From positions 875,501-939,500 of the forward strand of contig JAITYX010000126.1 in assembly GCA_021018815.1 (NCBI GenBank): DNA of 64,000 nucleotides. The letters are read 5' to 3'. Under the pieces are notes generated by a model that did not search any database, was not told the DNA's origin, and saw only the letters and a program-made list of their open reading frames with translations. Position 1 is the first letter of the stretch, and every line of letters begins with the position of its first letter. Both the position numbers and the translations under genes were made by a program. Origin of the DNA: Talinum fruticosum (lineage: Eukaryota > Streptophyta > Magnoliopsida > Caryophyllales > Talinaceae). Shown here piece after piece: positions 9,917-18,970 of this stretch.

Positions 9917-11860
9917 TATTCATGTCCATAACTAACTTATTTTTGTCTTTTTAATTTCAGGAAAGCTGTTTGTGCATAGCTGGTGATTTTCTTTCAAACA
10001 CAAGAATAAGAGTAGGTTTCCTTTTGAATATTAAGAAAGTGGGGATTTAAAGGAAACAGAGCAATGAGATATTCTCTGCCGCAGGATAAGCCTGGGTTTC
10101 TTCTTCTCTTTATTGCTTAGAGTTAAGTAATATTTGAACTTCCAGCTATTCGGTCATTTGCTAGTTGATTCCCTTTGGTTGTGTGTCCAGGTTTCTTAAA
10201 GCCGAGCAACAACTTTTAATTCTCACAGGCTGATTGCATTTTTATTTTTTTAAATAGCAGCTTACTCTACAGGTGATTCCTTCACTCGAAATTTAACCAA
10301 TATACTTAATTAACTTGGTTGACTATATACTCGGAAGGCTATGTAAAATTTATTATTCCTTGTCTACTTCCATATTTGTGATTATTTGTTGTTATATTTA
10401 ATCGATAGACTTATATTGACGCCTAATAAAAGCTAGTACTTATGTTAGTAAAAGATAGAGAAACTAAACTCTTGCAGTAAATTTAATAATGCCGTTTTAA
10501 TCCATTTATGTTCAATTATAGAAAGGAGGAAGAGGGCAAAGAAAGTGAGATCACTCAACTTTTTTTATGACTATCTTATCGGCCAACATTTTTTGCTCCG
10601 CGTTTTTCTTCCATTTTTCATTCAAATTTCCACCGCTCCGTTTTTATTAATTCATCAACTGACATTTCTTGATTAGCCTAGTTGCTTTTATGTTTTGTGT
10701 TACCTTTTTTGTTAAACCTGTAGTCGTTTGGAGTGGGAAAAAAGTTTCCCACTAAAAGTAGAAAAGCATAATAGAAATTTGCACTGACAATTCTGGAGTT
10801 TAGTTGCTTGTTTTGGAAGTTTTTCTGTGATGTTTGCTACAATGCCACTCTTTTGCTTTGTTCCCTTGTTGTCTTCGGTCTCAACATTATTTTGGACTTT
10901 TATGCATATATATGTCATCAATGATGCTTAAACAATTTTTGTGACATCCTCATCTCCTTCATTTTGATGGATTTATGAATTATGTGATTTCTTACCTCTT
11001 ACTTTTGAATTGGAGGGCTTTAACAAAAATTTCCAGTAGATTAGCAGTGATAACAATGTGATTACTTTCTGTTCAAATTAGGTTGATAGTTTTATGATTA
11101 AGATTATGATATTCCCCTTGAGTTCTGTGATTCATTGAATAATTGATTGCTTAATTGCTTGATGAATATTGATTAATTAGCACCAAGAGCTCCTATAACA
11201 TGGTATCCACTTAGTTTTATAATTAACATGGTATCAGAAATAGGTATATCTGGAAACACTATCATATGCTTTGAAAAGGAAACGGTCAAACGCAGCTTAG
11301 AAAAGTGGTGATAGAAAAGTTATGTGTTTTTGCTAGAACCTCTTGTTGTCCGGACTTTGTACTGCCTTGCTTGCTTATGTGTGCTTTGGCTATGTTAATT
11401 TTTGGGTGATTAGTTGCCTCTGCAGAGGGAATTTGCTGCTTGCCTCACCCTCGCATCCAGTAAGTTCATGTAGAAAATCAGATTACTATTTGGGGGGTTT
11501 GGTGTTTCTATAGATGTATTAGCGAAAGCTCTAGAGTGAAAATGTATGTAAATCTTTGCATTTTCACTTGTACAAGGGCAAGTTGACCGATTTCACTCTG
11601 ATGCTAGGATGAATCAGGAATGTCTTTTAGCCAACTCTAGTGCTGATTATCTAAAACTTGGAGACTTTGTATTGAGCAAGTTATTAGGGTCCAAATATGC
11701 ACATGACATCTACAGAAAATGACTGGAAGACAGGAAGCAGTAAGTGACCATTCACAAGTGAACCATATGGATTTATTGCTTATTCTTCTGCTAATTTTTC
11801 GCACTTATTCTTCTGCTCATTTTTCCCTCTTATTTAGTTTGAAATACCAAATCAGTACAT
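9917..11860 (+). repeat. Tandem duplication, right copy (shorter by internal deletions)
   Basis: Direct continuation of the left copy in the same order, ending at GAAATACCAAATCA near 11850. It then continues into sequence shared with the 24.95-kb copy (CAGTACATGGCCTG) but not with the left copy's end. This places the duplication breakpoint. Exon-like 9961-10015 retains CIAGDFLSNTRIRV. The block is about 0.8 kb shorter than its partner, mostly from loss of the 8.2-8.75-kb equivalent. Confidence 0.7.
9961..10015 (+). pseudogene. Exon-like segment encoding CIAGDFLSNT (copy b)
   Basis: Acceptor TTAATTTCAG, donor AG/GTTTCC. One base longer than the other copies near its 5' end (GAAAGCTG versus GATGCTG), which would shift the frame relative to the upstream exon. 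The 3' part keeps the shared CIAGDFLSNTRIRV frame. Confidence 0.4.
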
Positions 11861-13130
11861 GGCCTGAGAAGTATGTAAGGAGGGGAAGTATGATAAAGGT
11901 TGTTGATTTCTCCTTGGCCATGATATTGTATGAGGTGAATTTATTGTTTTGGAATAACACCAATTCTGGAGTGAAATGCTTATTTTGGAGTAAGACAAGG
12001 TGAAGTCACCCAACCCCTTTAAATGTGAATTTCATTATCATTCTTTTCAGAACTTGAGAATACCTTAATTGTTGATTTTGCTTTGCTGTATGTCTCTATG
12101 GATTCAAAGTCTGTTACTAGATTTGTCCTGTTTTTTTGTCCTGTTATGGAACTTAATTAAGTTAATTAAAGCTACAGCTCTTATGGCCTTCCTTTCATGG
12201 TCAAATTTTTATGGTTCTTCTTCTTATTAGTCATAATTTTTAAAATTATTTTTAGACATATGACTGCTCATGATGGTGATTCTGATCAATTTTTAAATTT
12301 ATACCCTATTTGTACTCAATCAATTGAGAGTGCTTGCTGCCATTGCCAAAGCTAGGAATCTTCGTGCTTTGTTGTCTTTTTGCTCTCATTTTTGTTGAAT
12401 ATGATGCTTACGGTCAGTGATCTCTGTCTAAAAAGGAAGCCACAATCGAACATTATGTGTTGGTATTTCTAAGGATGACAAAAGAAGGTTGAAATGATTT
12501 CCAAAGTTGGCCTCCTCTCAAAAAAGGGTATGCTTTCTTAATACACTATATACTATTTCCCTTTATTGTTGGTATTCATATTCATATTCCAAGCTTTTTG
12601 TGATCATGATTCTGACCAAATTTTGAATTTATACCCTGTTTTTACTGAATCAGTCAAGAGTAGTTGCTGTGAAAGCTAGGAATATTTGTGCTTTCTTGTG
12701 CCTTCTCTCTTATTTTTGTTGAATATGATGCTTGAGGTCAGTGATCTCTGTCTAACAGGAAGCCGCAGTCAAACGTTATGTGTTGGCATTGGTATTCATA
12801 TTCATATTCCAAGCTTTTCCTGTCTCACTGTTTTCGCCCCCAATTTTTGTTTACAACAAGAAGTTTTCTAACTTCAATTCTTCTTTTCTGAAGGTTCTGT
12901 TTCTCTTTTGGTCTCTTTATTTCCGTAACCCTCTCTAGACTCTTGCTTTATCTCCATCATTGTTTCTCTCTTTGGTATTTGAGTTCTTGCAAATTCATGG
13001 GAGGACATTATCAGTTTTATAAGCTGCATTTTTTAAACTTTTTCAATTCGCAGGTTCATCAATTTTTCAATCAATTTGTGAAAAATTTTGGATCAATTTT
13101 GATTTTTATTTTGAGAATTGGCTGTGAAGA
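11861..13130 (+). repeat. Continuation of duplicated block, homologous to 24.95-25.97 kb
   Basis: 11861-12060 matches 24960-25150. The stretch beginning ATACCCTATTTGTACTCAAT (12301) is repeated at 12632 and again at 25331, so an internal ~330-bp duplication exists here. 12790-13130 matches 25570-25950. The short galactosyltransferase-like exon present at 25.5 kb is missing here: sequence jumps from TTATTGTTG to GGTATTCATATTC. No long open frame. Confidence 0.6.
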
Positions 13131-13143
13131 ATGGGTGAGCAAG
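13131..13143 (+). pseudogene. Possible initiating exon MGEQ
   Basis: ATGGGTGAGCAAG followed by donor GTATGA gives MGEQ plus one base. The counterparts are ATGGGTGAGCAAG without a GT donor at 25.95 kb (GTTATGA) and ATGGGAGACGG with donor GTATGA near 35.15 kb. A conserved leader (GTGAAAAATTTTGGATCAAT and flanks) precedes all three. Could equally be a leader exon without coding role. Confidence 0.3.
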
Positions 13144-13202
13144 GTATGAATTTAGCTCTCGTTTCCTTTATTTCCCTTCATTCTTACATGTGTATGTTTC
13201 AG

Positions 13203-13271
13203 AGAGATGGCAGTTGAAGGAGGCAACAATGGCCAACAACACCTGCGGAAGAACCAGAGTTGTTTCTTAAT
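13203..13271 (+). pseudogene. Exon-like segment after TTTCAG, shared with 27.56 kb
   Basis: Acceptor GTATGTTTCAG, donor-like AAT/GTATCA. The copy at 27556-27634 shares AGA(G/A)ATGGCAGTTGAAGG and flanks. Two frames are open in both copies: EMAVEGGNN and WQLKEAT. I cannot decide which was used. Located 60 bp downstream of the MGEQ exon candidate. Product unknown. Confidence 0.3.
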
Positions 13272-13712
13272 GTATCACCCCTCTCTCCCTACTTTAAAAA
13301 AAAAAAAAAAAACCACAGCTACTAGTATCCACTGTCCAATTGGCTTCTCACACACTATGAAAACCAACATCAAGGTAAAGCACGGCAGCTACTAGTATTC
13401 ATTATGTGCTCCAACCTCTTTTGTGTAGCCATGTCTGTTAAATATACTCTATACTCTGAGAATGTATTTTTCTTGTCCAAAGTTGAAGAGCATTGTGCGG
13501 TGATGATGAGTTTAGGTTTAGGTGCTTGTCTCCTCTATTCCATGTTGATTTTTGAGTAGCTTCGTCTGTATCCTTGAATCTTGTATACTTGAATCTTGCA
13601 TTTATCATTACTCTTGATTTTGATGCTCATTGCTCTTGTTTTTGATGCTTTATGGTTAACTTGTTGACATTTTGCACGAATGAATATGCATTCATCCCTT
13701 AGAAATCAAGCC
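13272..13712 (+). other. Intron-like DNA with short exon candidate, no named gene
   Basis: An A17-type homopolymer lies near 13296. A segment ending CAACATCAAG/GTAAAG (donor at about 13376) matches CCAACGTCAAG/GTAAAC at 27.8 kb. The remainder matches 27.84-27.97 kb weakly and holds nothing further recognisable. Confidence 0.35.
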
Positions 13713-13767
13713 TGTGATGCTACCAAAAGGTGTTTATGTTTTGTTTCATTTACTTATCGTAACACAA

Positions 13768-13827
13768 GTCTATAAACGAAAAACAGGAAGAATACAGCCA
13801 CTAGTTGATGGCTTTTCGTTTATAGAC
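13768..13827 (+). repeat. Perfect 15-bp inverted repeat (hairpin)
   Basis: GTCTATAAACGAAAA at 13768-13782 and its exact complement TTTTCGTTTATAGAC at 13813-13827, with a 30-nt loop. It overlaps the exon-like stretch around 13800-13880 (PLVDGFSFIDQDCFAAVSHL), which ends at a good donor, AAAG/GTATGC. An RNA hairpin is possible, but no function is shown. Confidence 0.6.
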
Positions 13828-13880
13828 CAAGATTGCTTTGCTGCAGTGTCGCATTTGCTGAGCTCCTTTATCATGAAAGG
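13794..13880 (+). pseudogene. Exon-like segment PLVDGFSFIDQ, unidentified
   Basis: An open frame reads PLVDGFSFIDQDCFAAVSHL and continues to a consensus donor AAAG/GTATGC (GT at about 13881). A possible acceptor is AATACAG just before CCACTAG. No copy was found elsewhere in the window and no family was recognised. The part after 13890 matches the 31.1-kb and 35.6-kb blocks (ATAAAGGCAGTGATAAGCC). Confidence 0.3.
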
Positions 13881-13889
13881 TATGCGTAT

Positions 13890-14238
13890 GTGTTAAATTT
13901 GCATGTTTGTCATGATTACTGGAATAAAGGCAGTGATAAGCCGGTCCAAGGCCTGGCTAAACATGTTAGCCTTTTGTGTTGAGGGTCCAGGGAGTGCGGT
14001 AAGCTGATTATCGTAAGGTTCCGCATTATATCTATTGGTATAAAATTCGATATCCTTAACATTTAAACCAACAAAATTATTTATCATCTTAGATACTACG
14101 AAAGATCTTAAAAGTAAACTAAAAATAAGAACGAGTGCTCAGTGACTTACCTGCATGACCCGCCAACATAGGTAGTACTAGTAGCTATTTCAATTAAGGG
14201 ACGTCCCCATTTTCTCTATAATTATTGGACTTTGTGAA
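13890..14238 (+). repeat. Duplicated block homologous to 31.09-32.13 kb, left of the copia insertion
   Basis: ATAAAGGCAGTGATAAGCC, AAGTAAACTAAAAATAAGAA and GGACGTCCCCATTTTCTCT are shared in order with 31.1-32.13 kb (and the first also with 35.6 kb). The block is interrupted at 14239-14243 by the copia insertion and resumes at 15699. Confidence 0.65.
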
Positions 14239-14243
14239 TATAT

Positions 14244-14407
14244 TATTAGATATAATTATGGAAATGATTTTATTCTTGTATTATTCCTTCCTTTAGTTTA
14301 GGATATTGTAAATATCATTCCCTTGATTTTAGCCTAAATTATCTCTTGTACTTTGTATAAATATCATTGTATCATCATCAATGAAAGCAAGCAATTACAT
14401 TCTAACA
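14244..14407 (+). repeat. Left copia LTR (164 bp), plus orientation
   Basis: Starts TATTAGATATAATTATGG and ends TTCTAACA immediately before the primer-binding site. The right-hand inverted copy at 15535-15698 is also 164 bp, with few differences. The canonical TG start is TA in both copies. GTATAAATATC near the 3' end may be the LTR TATA element. Confidence 0.8.
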
Positions 14408-14419
14408 TGGTATCGGAGC
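14408..14419 (+). promoter_or_regulatory. copia primer-binding site
   Basis: TGGTATCGGAGC directly after the LTR. It matches the usual plant copia site (TGGTATCAGAGC, complementary to initiator methionine tRNA) with one difference. The inverted partner at 15523-15534 is one base shorter (TGGTATCGAGCC). Confidence 0.8.
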
Positions 14420-14526
14420 CCTAACGATCCTCGTCTAACCCCCCTCCGGCCGCCCTTTCCCTCACCGCAGCACACCTCACGGCGTCCCTCTCCCTCCTTC
14501 GGCCTCGTCCTATCTTGTAGCCTTCC

Positions 14527-14568
14527 ATGGCTCCTCCTTCCTTTCACCCTGCTCTTGCTGTCAATAAA
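14527..14568 (+). pseudogene. copia gag start, truncated (plus)
   Basis: Encodes MAPPSFHPALAVN and breaks off where homology to the inverted gag copy (ATG at 15417, minus) ends, at GTCAATAA near 14568. The next base pairs belong to a reverse-transcriptase fragment on the opposite strand. Confidence 0.7.
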
Positions 14569-14785
14569 ATCATTTCCATAATGACTTCCGAAGGAGACAG
14601 ACATGATCGAGGATAGCGGAGTCACGAAAGCCAAGCGGTTGATGCATATAGACAGTTTACTCGAGGTTCCCATGCAAAAGGCATTCTTGACATCCAACTA
14701 ATGAATGGACCAAGATTTGGAGAGAGCAATGCTGAGAACTGTCCCGATAGTGGCCGGTTTGACAACGGGGCTGAAAGTCTCAATG
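14569..14785 (-). pseudogene. copia reverse transcriptase fragment (minus)
   Basis: The minus-strand reading contains ETFSPVVKPATIGTVLSIAL, then LDVKNAFCMG and, after a shift, QPLGFRDSAILDHVCLL. These correspond to the conserved copia RT region (typically TFSPVVK, QLDVKNAFLHG, PPGFRD, HVCRL). Defects: an in-frame TAG just before LDVKNAF, and small deletions after NAF and near the end. Bounded on both sides by pieces in the opposite orientation. Confidence 0.8.
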
Positions 14786-14938
14786 CAATCAACACATTGA
14801 AATGGACATACGCTTTGTTCAAGAAAAAGTAGCACGTGGTCGGGTTCGGGTTCTCCATGTTCCCTCTAGTTATCAAATTGCGGATATCTTTACCAAAGGA
14901 CTTTCAAGTGTTTTATTTACGGATTTTAGGGACAAGTC
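14786..14938 (+). pseudogene. copia RNase H C-terminal fragment (plus)
   Basis: Reads QHIEMDIRFVQEKVARG, then VRVLHVPSSYQIADIFTKGL and FTDFR. This is the conserved end of copia RNase H (HIEIDIHFVREKV...ADIFTKGLP). The frame is open throughout the fragment. It abuts the RT fragment on its left and the minus-strand gag on its right, so its neighbours are not those of an intact element. Confidence 0.85.
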
Positions 14939-15417
14939 TCGGCGTTCGGCAATCATTTTTAACTCCTGACAGTAGGTAGAGACGTTGGAAAAATTATCAA
15001 GACGAACTTGACTAAATTGGTTTTCCAAGTAGAGGGCTCGGGAAGACTTGTTGTCTTGGAAAATATTGGCTAAGCGGTCCCGGGCATTGCGAGCGGTAGA
15101 GTTGGGTTCAATGATAGTGGTGATGAGATCATGAGATATGGTGCCATAAATCCATTGGAGAACGATGGCATCAAGGCGGGACCATAGAGTGGGATCAACG
15201 ACGTTGGATTCAGCAGAGTCGAGTCCAGGGAAGAGGAGGCAGGATCGGATGTGGTGTTGTTGGGAAGGATATGATCAAGGACTCGGTAGACTCGACAGTG
15301 AATCTTGAATAATTCGGCCCAAGAGGAGTATTGCACTTTTTCAATTTCAAGAGTAATGGGGATGAAATTTTTGATGTTATTGACAGCAAGAGCAGGGTGA
15401 AAGGAAGGAGGAGCCAT
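14939..15417 (-). pseudogene. copia gag (UBN2-type) fragment (minus)
   Basis: The minus strand from ATG at 15417 reads MAPPSFHPALAVNNIKNFIP, with YSSWAELFKIHC downstream. After a frameshift near 15190 it continues WSRLDAIVLQWIYGTISHDL and DNKSSRALYLENQF, as in plant copia gag proteins. It is truncated at about 14940 and lacks the zinc knuckle, protease and integrase. Confidence 0.8.
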
Positions 15418-15522
15418 GGAAGGCTACAAGATAGGACGAGGCCGAAGGAGGGAGAGGGACGTGGTGAGGTGTGCTGCCGTGAGGGAGAGGGCGGCCGGAG
15501 GGGGTTAGACGAGGATCGTTAG

Positions 15523-15698
15523 GGCTCGATACCATGTTAGAATGTAATTGCTTGCTTTCATTGATGATGATACAATGATATTTATACAAAGTACAAGAGA
15601 TAATTTAGGCTAAAATCAAGGGAAGGATATTTACAATATCCTAAACTAATGGAAGGAATAATACAAGAATAAAATCATTCCCATAATTATATCTAATA
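15523..15698 (-). repeat. Right copia LTR and primer-binding site, minus orientation
   Basis: LTR 15535-15698, an inverted copy of 14244-14407. The primer-binding site lies inside it at 15523-15534. The outer end reads TCTAATA before the TATAT target copy. Confidence 0.8.
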
Positions 15699-15703
15699 TA
15701 TAT

Positions 15704-16570
15704 GTCTTGTTTATGAACCGCTTATGGAAGCTCTCATCATTATTCTTTTGATTCAGGCACAAGAAAGAACATAAATTGTCCGGCTGGGGAACATATTATT
15801 ATTGACAGGGCATCATTTTTGTGAGAATTGAAATGCTTCGTTTCTTATTTCTTGCCATAACTGCAGTGATGTACCCAAGCTGCTTTAAAAATTTATTTCT
15901 GCCTCCAAGACTAATTTTCACCATAGTTACCATATTTTTTTCTCAAAAGCTAAAAAATTCCGGCATTATTTTAATCAAAAGTATTATCATTTCTTCTAAA
16001 TTACTAATGTTAGGACGGGCTTTCAAACAAGGCCCAAATTGAAAAGTGTCTTTCATTTTTAAAGTGCTAAAATTAATATAGACTTTCAAATAAGACCCAT
16101 TTTAAACATGAGCCGAGTCTTTTTGGGGGATTATGTATTTTAGAATCCAATTATAAAATATTTGGTGGACGTGAAAGAAAGGTGTTGTCATTTTAAAAAT
16201 TTTAAAGTTAGGATGGACTTTTAGACAAGGCCCCTTTTTAAACATGAGCTGAGCATTTTTTTGAGGGGTTATATCTTTTAGAATATCTTTAGAATTGAGT
16301 AAAAAATATATTTTGCTCTATAACCATTGCTCCTAATTAAAAAATGGAAAAATTATGTTGTCTTCAGCAAAAACAAAAAAAAGACTCCGTAATAAATTAA
16401 CCCACGTATTGGATTCTCTCCTAGGTGTACCGGAGCTTATTGCGTTACAGGTAACTATGGTTGTCACTTCAGATGAATTACTTTCTGGAATTTAATAGTC
16501 TTTATAGTATTTAGTGCAGAAATAGAATTAAGCAATATGCGCTCATCATGACTTTTTAGTTTGATGTTCT
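15704..16570 (+). repeat. Duplicated block right of copia insertion, with a ~520-bp extra segment
   Basis: 15704-15900 matches 32140-32430 (GTCTTGTTTATGAAC, CTGGGGAACAT). Homology resumes at CTTCAGATGAATTACTTT (16468), matching 32472. The intervening ~15920-16440 is absent from the 32-kb copy. It contains a diverged internal repeat, AAACATGAGC(C/T)GAG with flanks, at 16106 and 16237. No termini were defined for the extra segment. Confidence 0.55.
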
Positions 16571-17000
16571 TTGGCACATTCTCTCTGGTTGCTCCTGGAT
16601 ATGGTCAAGGGTTTGGCACGAGAAATTCAAGATAAACTTGCCATGGAAAATCCATACCTCATGATCCGCTTTTCTAACTGGTTTAAATCATACATTCAAG
16701 ATCCTTTCCTCCCTTGTCTTCTAACCTCTGTAGTTTCTCTTGTTATATCTTTTCTCTTTGTTCTGAAGTGCACAGTGCTAACCGGTTGGGGCAAAGGTAT
16801 CCAGGGGCAACTCGTGTGTTCTGCTTTTGGAAAGGATTAAACTCTTTGGTTGTCTGAGTTTTTGGTCAAATAACACTCTCTTGAATAGTTAATGACCAGT
16901 TTTTTTCTTGAATGATTGGGTGACATTGATTTAGGGAGGTATTCCTACATATTGAATACAGTGATCTCCAATATTATGTCCTGAATTTAAGTTGATGTCA
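16571..17000 (+). pseudogene. Duplicated exon-like block (LDMVKGLA), shared with 21.73 and 32.65 kb
   Basis: An 89-codon frame reads WLLLDMVKGLAREIQDKLAM and continues. The copy at 21.73 kb reads LYLDMAKGFAQDK, and the one at 32.66 kb reads LDMAKGFAQDKYRIHLLWEF. A second shared piece, GGGCAAAGGTATSCARGGGC, lies at 16792 and 22143. Frames differ downstream between copies, so coding status is uncertain. No family recognised. Confidence 0.35.
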
Positions 17001-17220
17001 TCACTATGACCTTTTGTTGGTTCGGCAATTATGATCATGTGGATTACTTAATAATCATGTCAATTTCTCTATTTGCTTGAAATTTATTGGAGATTTTTTT
17101 CCTTGCTCCCGTCTTTACTTCAATTTAATTTAATCAATGTGATATGCTGCTTACTAATTTGATGAAGAGGTTTCCAATAATCATTTGTTATTGTTGGTGA
17201 TATATTCTCTACTCTGGAAG
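17001..17220 (+). other. Intron-like AT-rich spacer
   Basis: Continues the block shared with 22.3-22.5 kb weakly; no coding signal seen. Confidence 0.3.
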
Positions 17221-17267
17221 CTGATAACAACTATGTTGATGCAGTTGTAGCAAAACAAACACTTCAG
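17221..17267 (+). pseudogene. Exon-like segment NYVDAVVAKQTLQ
   Basis: An open frame reads ADNNYVDAVVAKQTLQ and ends at a consensus donor CAG/GTATGT (GT at 17268). It occupies the position equivalent to the GEDPWSNVDATVQ exon at 22.53 kb and shares the core VDA. Product unknown. Could be a live exon of the local gene copy. Confidence 0.35.
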
Positions 17268-17334
17268 GTATGTTCAATACCCTCAGAACATTAACTGGTT
17301 TGTCCCTATATTTGCCTCTCTTCCCCCAAAACAG

Positions 17335-17376
17335 CTAATGAAAGCTTTTAGGCCTGCACCAACCAATTTCCACAAG
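17335..17376 (+). pseudogene. Exon-like segment LMKAFRPAPTNFHK
   Basis: Exactly 14 codons between acceptor AAAACAG and donor AAG/GTATGT. In phase with the preceding exon-like segment if both are used (CAG then CTA). Not found elsewhere in the window and not recognised. Confidence 0.35.
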
Positions 17377-18833
17377 GTATGTTCTTCAGCATGTTCCATG
17401 ATTTTTTCACGGAAAGAAGCATTGTAAGATGGATATAAATATCTTTTCACTTCTTATTCTTTTATTATATAAATTATAATGCATATGTGGGTTTCGTATG
17501 GTTGCAACTCAAGAAGGTAAAGGAACATGTATCTTCCCTAAAAGAGGACTTCGGGTGGAGCCCCTGATATCTGTTGGTGGGCTGGGTTTTTCTGCTTGTG
17601 ATGTCAAACTTTAGGAATATATAAATTTAAGGAACATCATTTATCATTCACAGATTCCAAATGAAGGGTCACTTTTTTTATTATATAAAAAAATTTTGAT
17701 AATGTTTTTGGAAGATCCAAAATAGAAACTTTTGACAACTTTTATGGGATGGAGGGAGTGTTACGTGGACTTGGTGAGGTCTAGTCACTGGGTTTTCTTG
17801 AAAAATAAATCTTGTACCACAGGGTGTTTGTTCCCTGTACCTGAATTTTGTTCAGATTGTATTTGGTGTTGTTTGTATTTCAACATTTGGGTTTATACTC
17901 AAAACTTGCATATGATTTTTATTTGGCAGTAATTAGCTTGCTTTGGTCTCAAGTTAACTCTCTGCTTCTGGTTTGATGTCCTTTCTCTGATTGTGGATTT
18001 TTACTTTCTTCCTTGTTGGGACTTACTTCCGAGTCAGCAATAATATCAATGGGTGGGGAGGGTTCTCATTCGGTTCGAAATCCTTGTTTCAATGTCACGA
18101 AATGGATTTGTGGTTCGGCCTTGGGATCTTAATTTGGTTGGACATATTTCATGGAACTATTATTCTCATATTTCTTTGCCTTCTGATACTCCTGATGTAT
18201 TTTTATGATTGTACGTTCAGGCTTTCATCCTCCTTGCACTTAATTATGGGTTCTGCTTGGATCTATGAATCAGGCGTCGTACACATATGACTTCCGGTTT
18301 GTAATTTGGAGTCTAAAGTCCCTTGGGGTTGGTTGACTTTTGTTAGAGGTTCTTGAACCTAGATCCAGATACGGCTTCGATTCCTCTGTTAGATCTCTTA
18401 TATAATAGTTTTATGACTCTATAATTAGTAGAAATATCCCTTTTCTGAGTTCTGGAGTCTAAGGAGTTGATTTATTTTTGTGGAAGGGATAGCTCTCACT
18501 TTTCTTCATCTTTGTGATCACTCCTGATATTCTTATTTGGTTATGGATTCAGGCTTCCATTTGGGTGTTGTGAATTCATGTTTCAATGTTGCATTATATT
18601 TGGATTTGTGGATTGGGCTTCCGTTCTATTTTTATTTGAATTTGGGTTTTCGGTCCTTCAATTTAAAGATATTACCTGGTTGTTGATTTAAACCCATAAT
18701 GAGTCGACTACATTTAGAGAATTGTCTAGAGGAGAATAATTTGGATACAAATTTAGAGCCTTTTAGCTTTTTATCTATATCGATTTTATGGAACATGGCA
18801 TCATAAGATGCTCTGCTACCTTCGAGTTTTGCA
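17377..18833 (+). other. Intron-like or intergenic, no gene recognised
   Basis: T-rich plus strand with several short unrecognised frames (largest 99 codons at 17991-18290, hydrophobic by composition). Sequences such as TGATATTCTTATTTGG and GGCTTCCATTTGGG suggest old internal repetition. No motif supports a gene. Confidence 0.35.
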
Positions 18834-18836
18834 GGC

Positions 18837-18970
18837 ATGTTGGGTGCCCAACAGCAGCAGATCATCTCAGAACATATACAGTGCCTTTGCTGAGTAAAGA
18901 AGTACCATATTCAGTTCAGGAGCCGTACACTGCTGTTGGCTTCTTTTGTGATACATTTGTGTTCCCTTGA
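18837..18970 (+). pseudogene. Possible terminal exon GCPTAADHLRTYTV, unidentified
   Basis: After a good acceptor (TCGAGTTTTGCAG), an open frame reads HVGCPTAADHLRTYTVPLL, then SKEVPYSVQEPYTAVGFF, and stops at TGA (18968-18970). Codon usage looks more gene-like than the surroundings. Could be the last exon of the copy extending from 6 or 13 kb. Family not recognised. Confidence 0.35.

Larger units (their letters stand above)
14239..15703. mobile_element. Palindromic, scrambled Ty1/copia element with TATAT target duplication
   Basis: Seen: the element spans 14244-15698, flanked by TATAT at 14239-14243 and 15699-15703. Its outer ~325 bp are inverted copies of each other (LTR, primer-binding site, start of gag). 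Inside, pieces of reverse transcriptase (minus), RNase H (plus) and gag (minus) alternate in orientation. The related block at 32.12-32.16 kb has the uninterrupted sequence CTAATATATGTCTTG with a single TATAT, confirming both insertion and boundaries. Both ends are therefore U3 ends, unlike a normal LTR element. All coding pieces carry frameshifts or stops. Confidence 0.85.
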
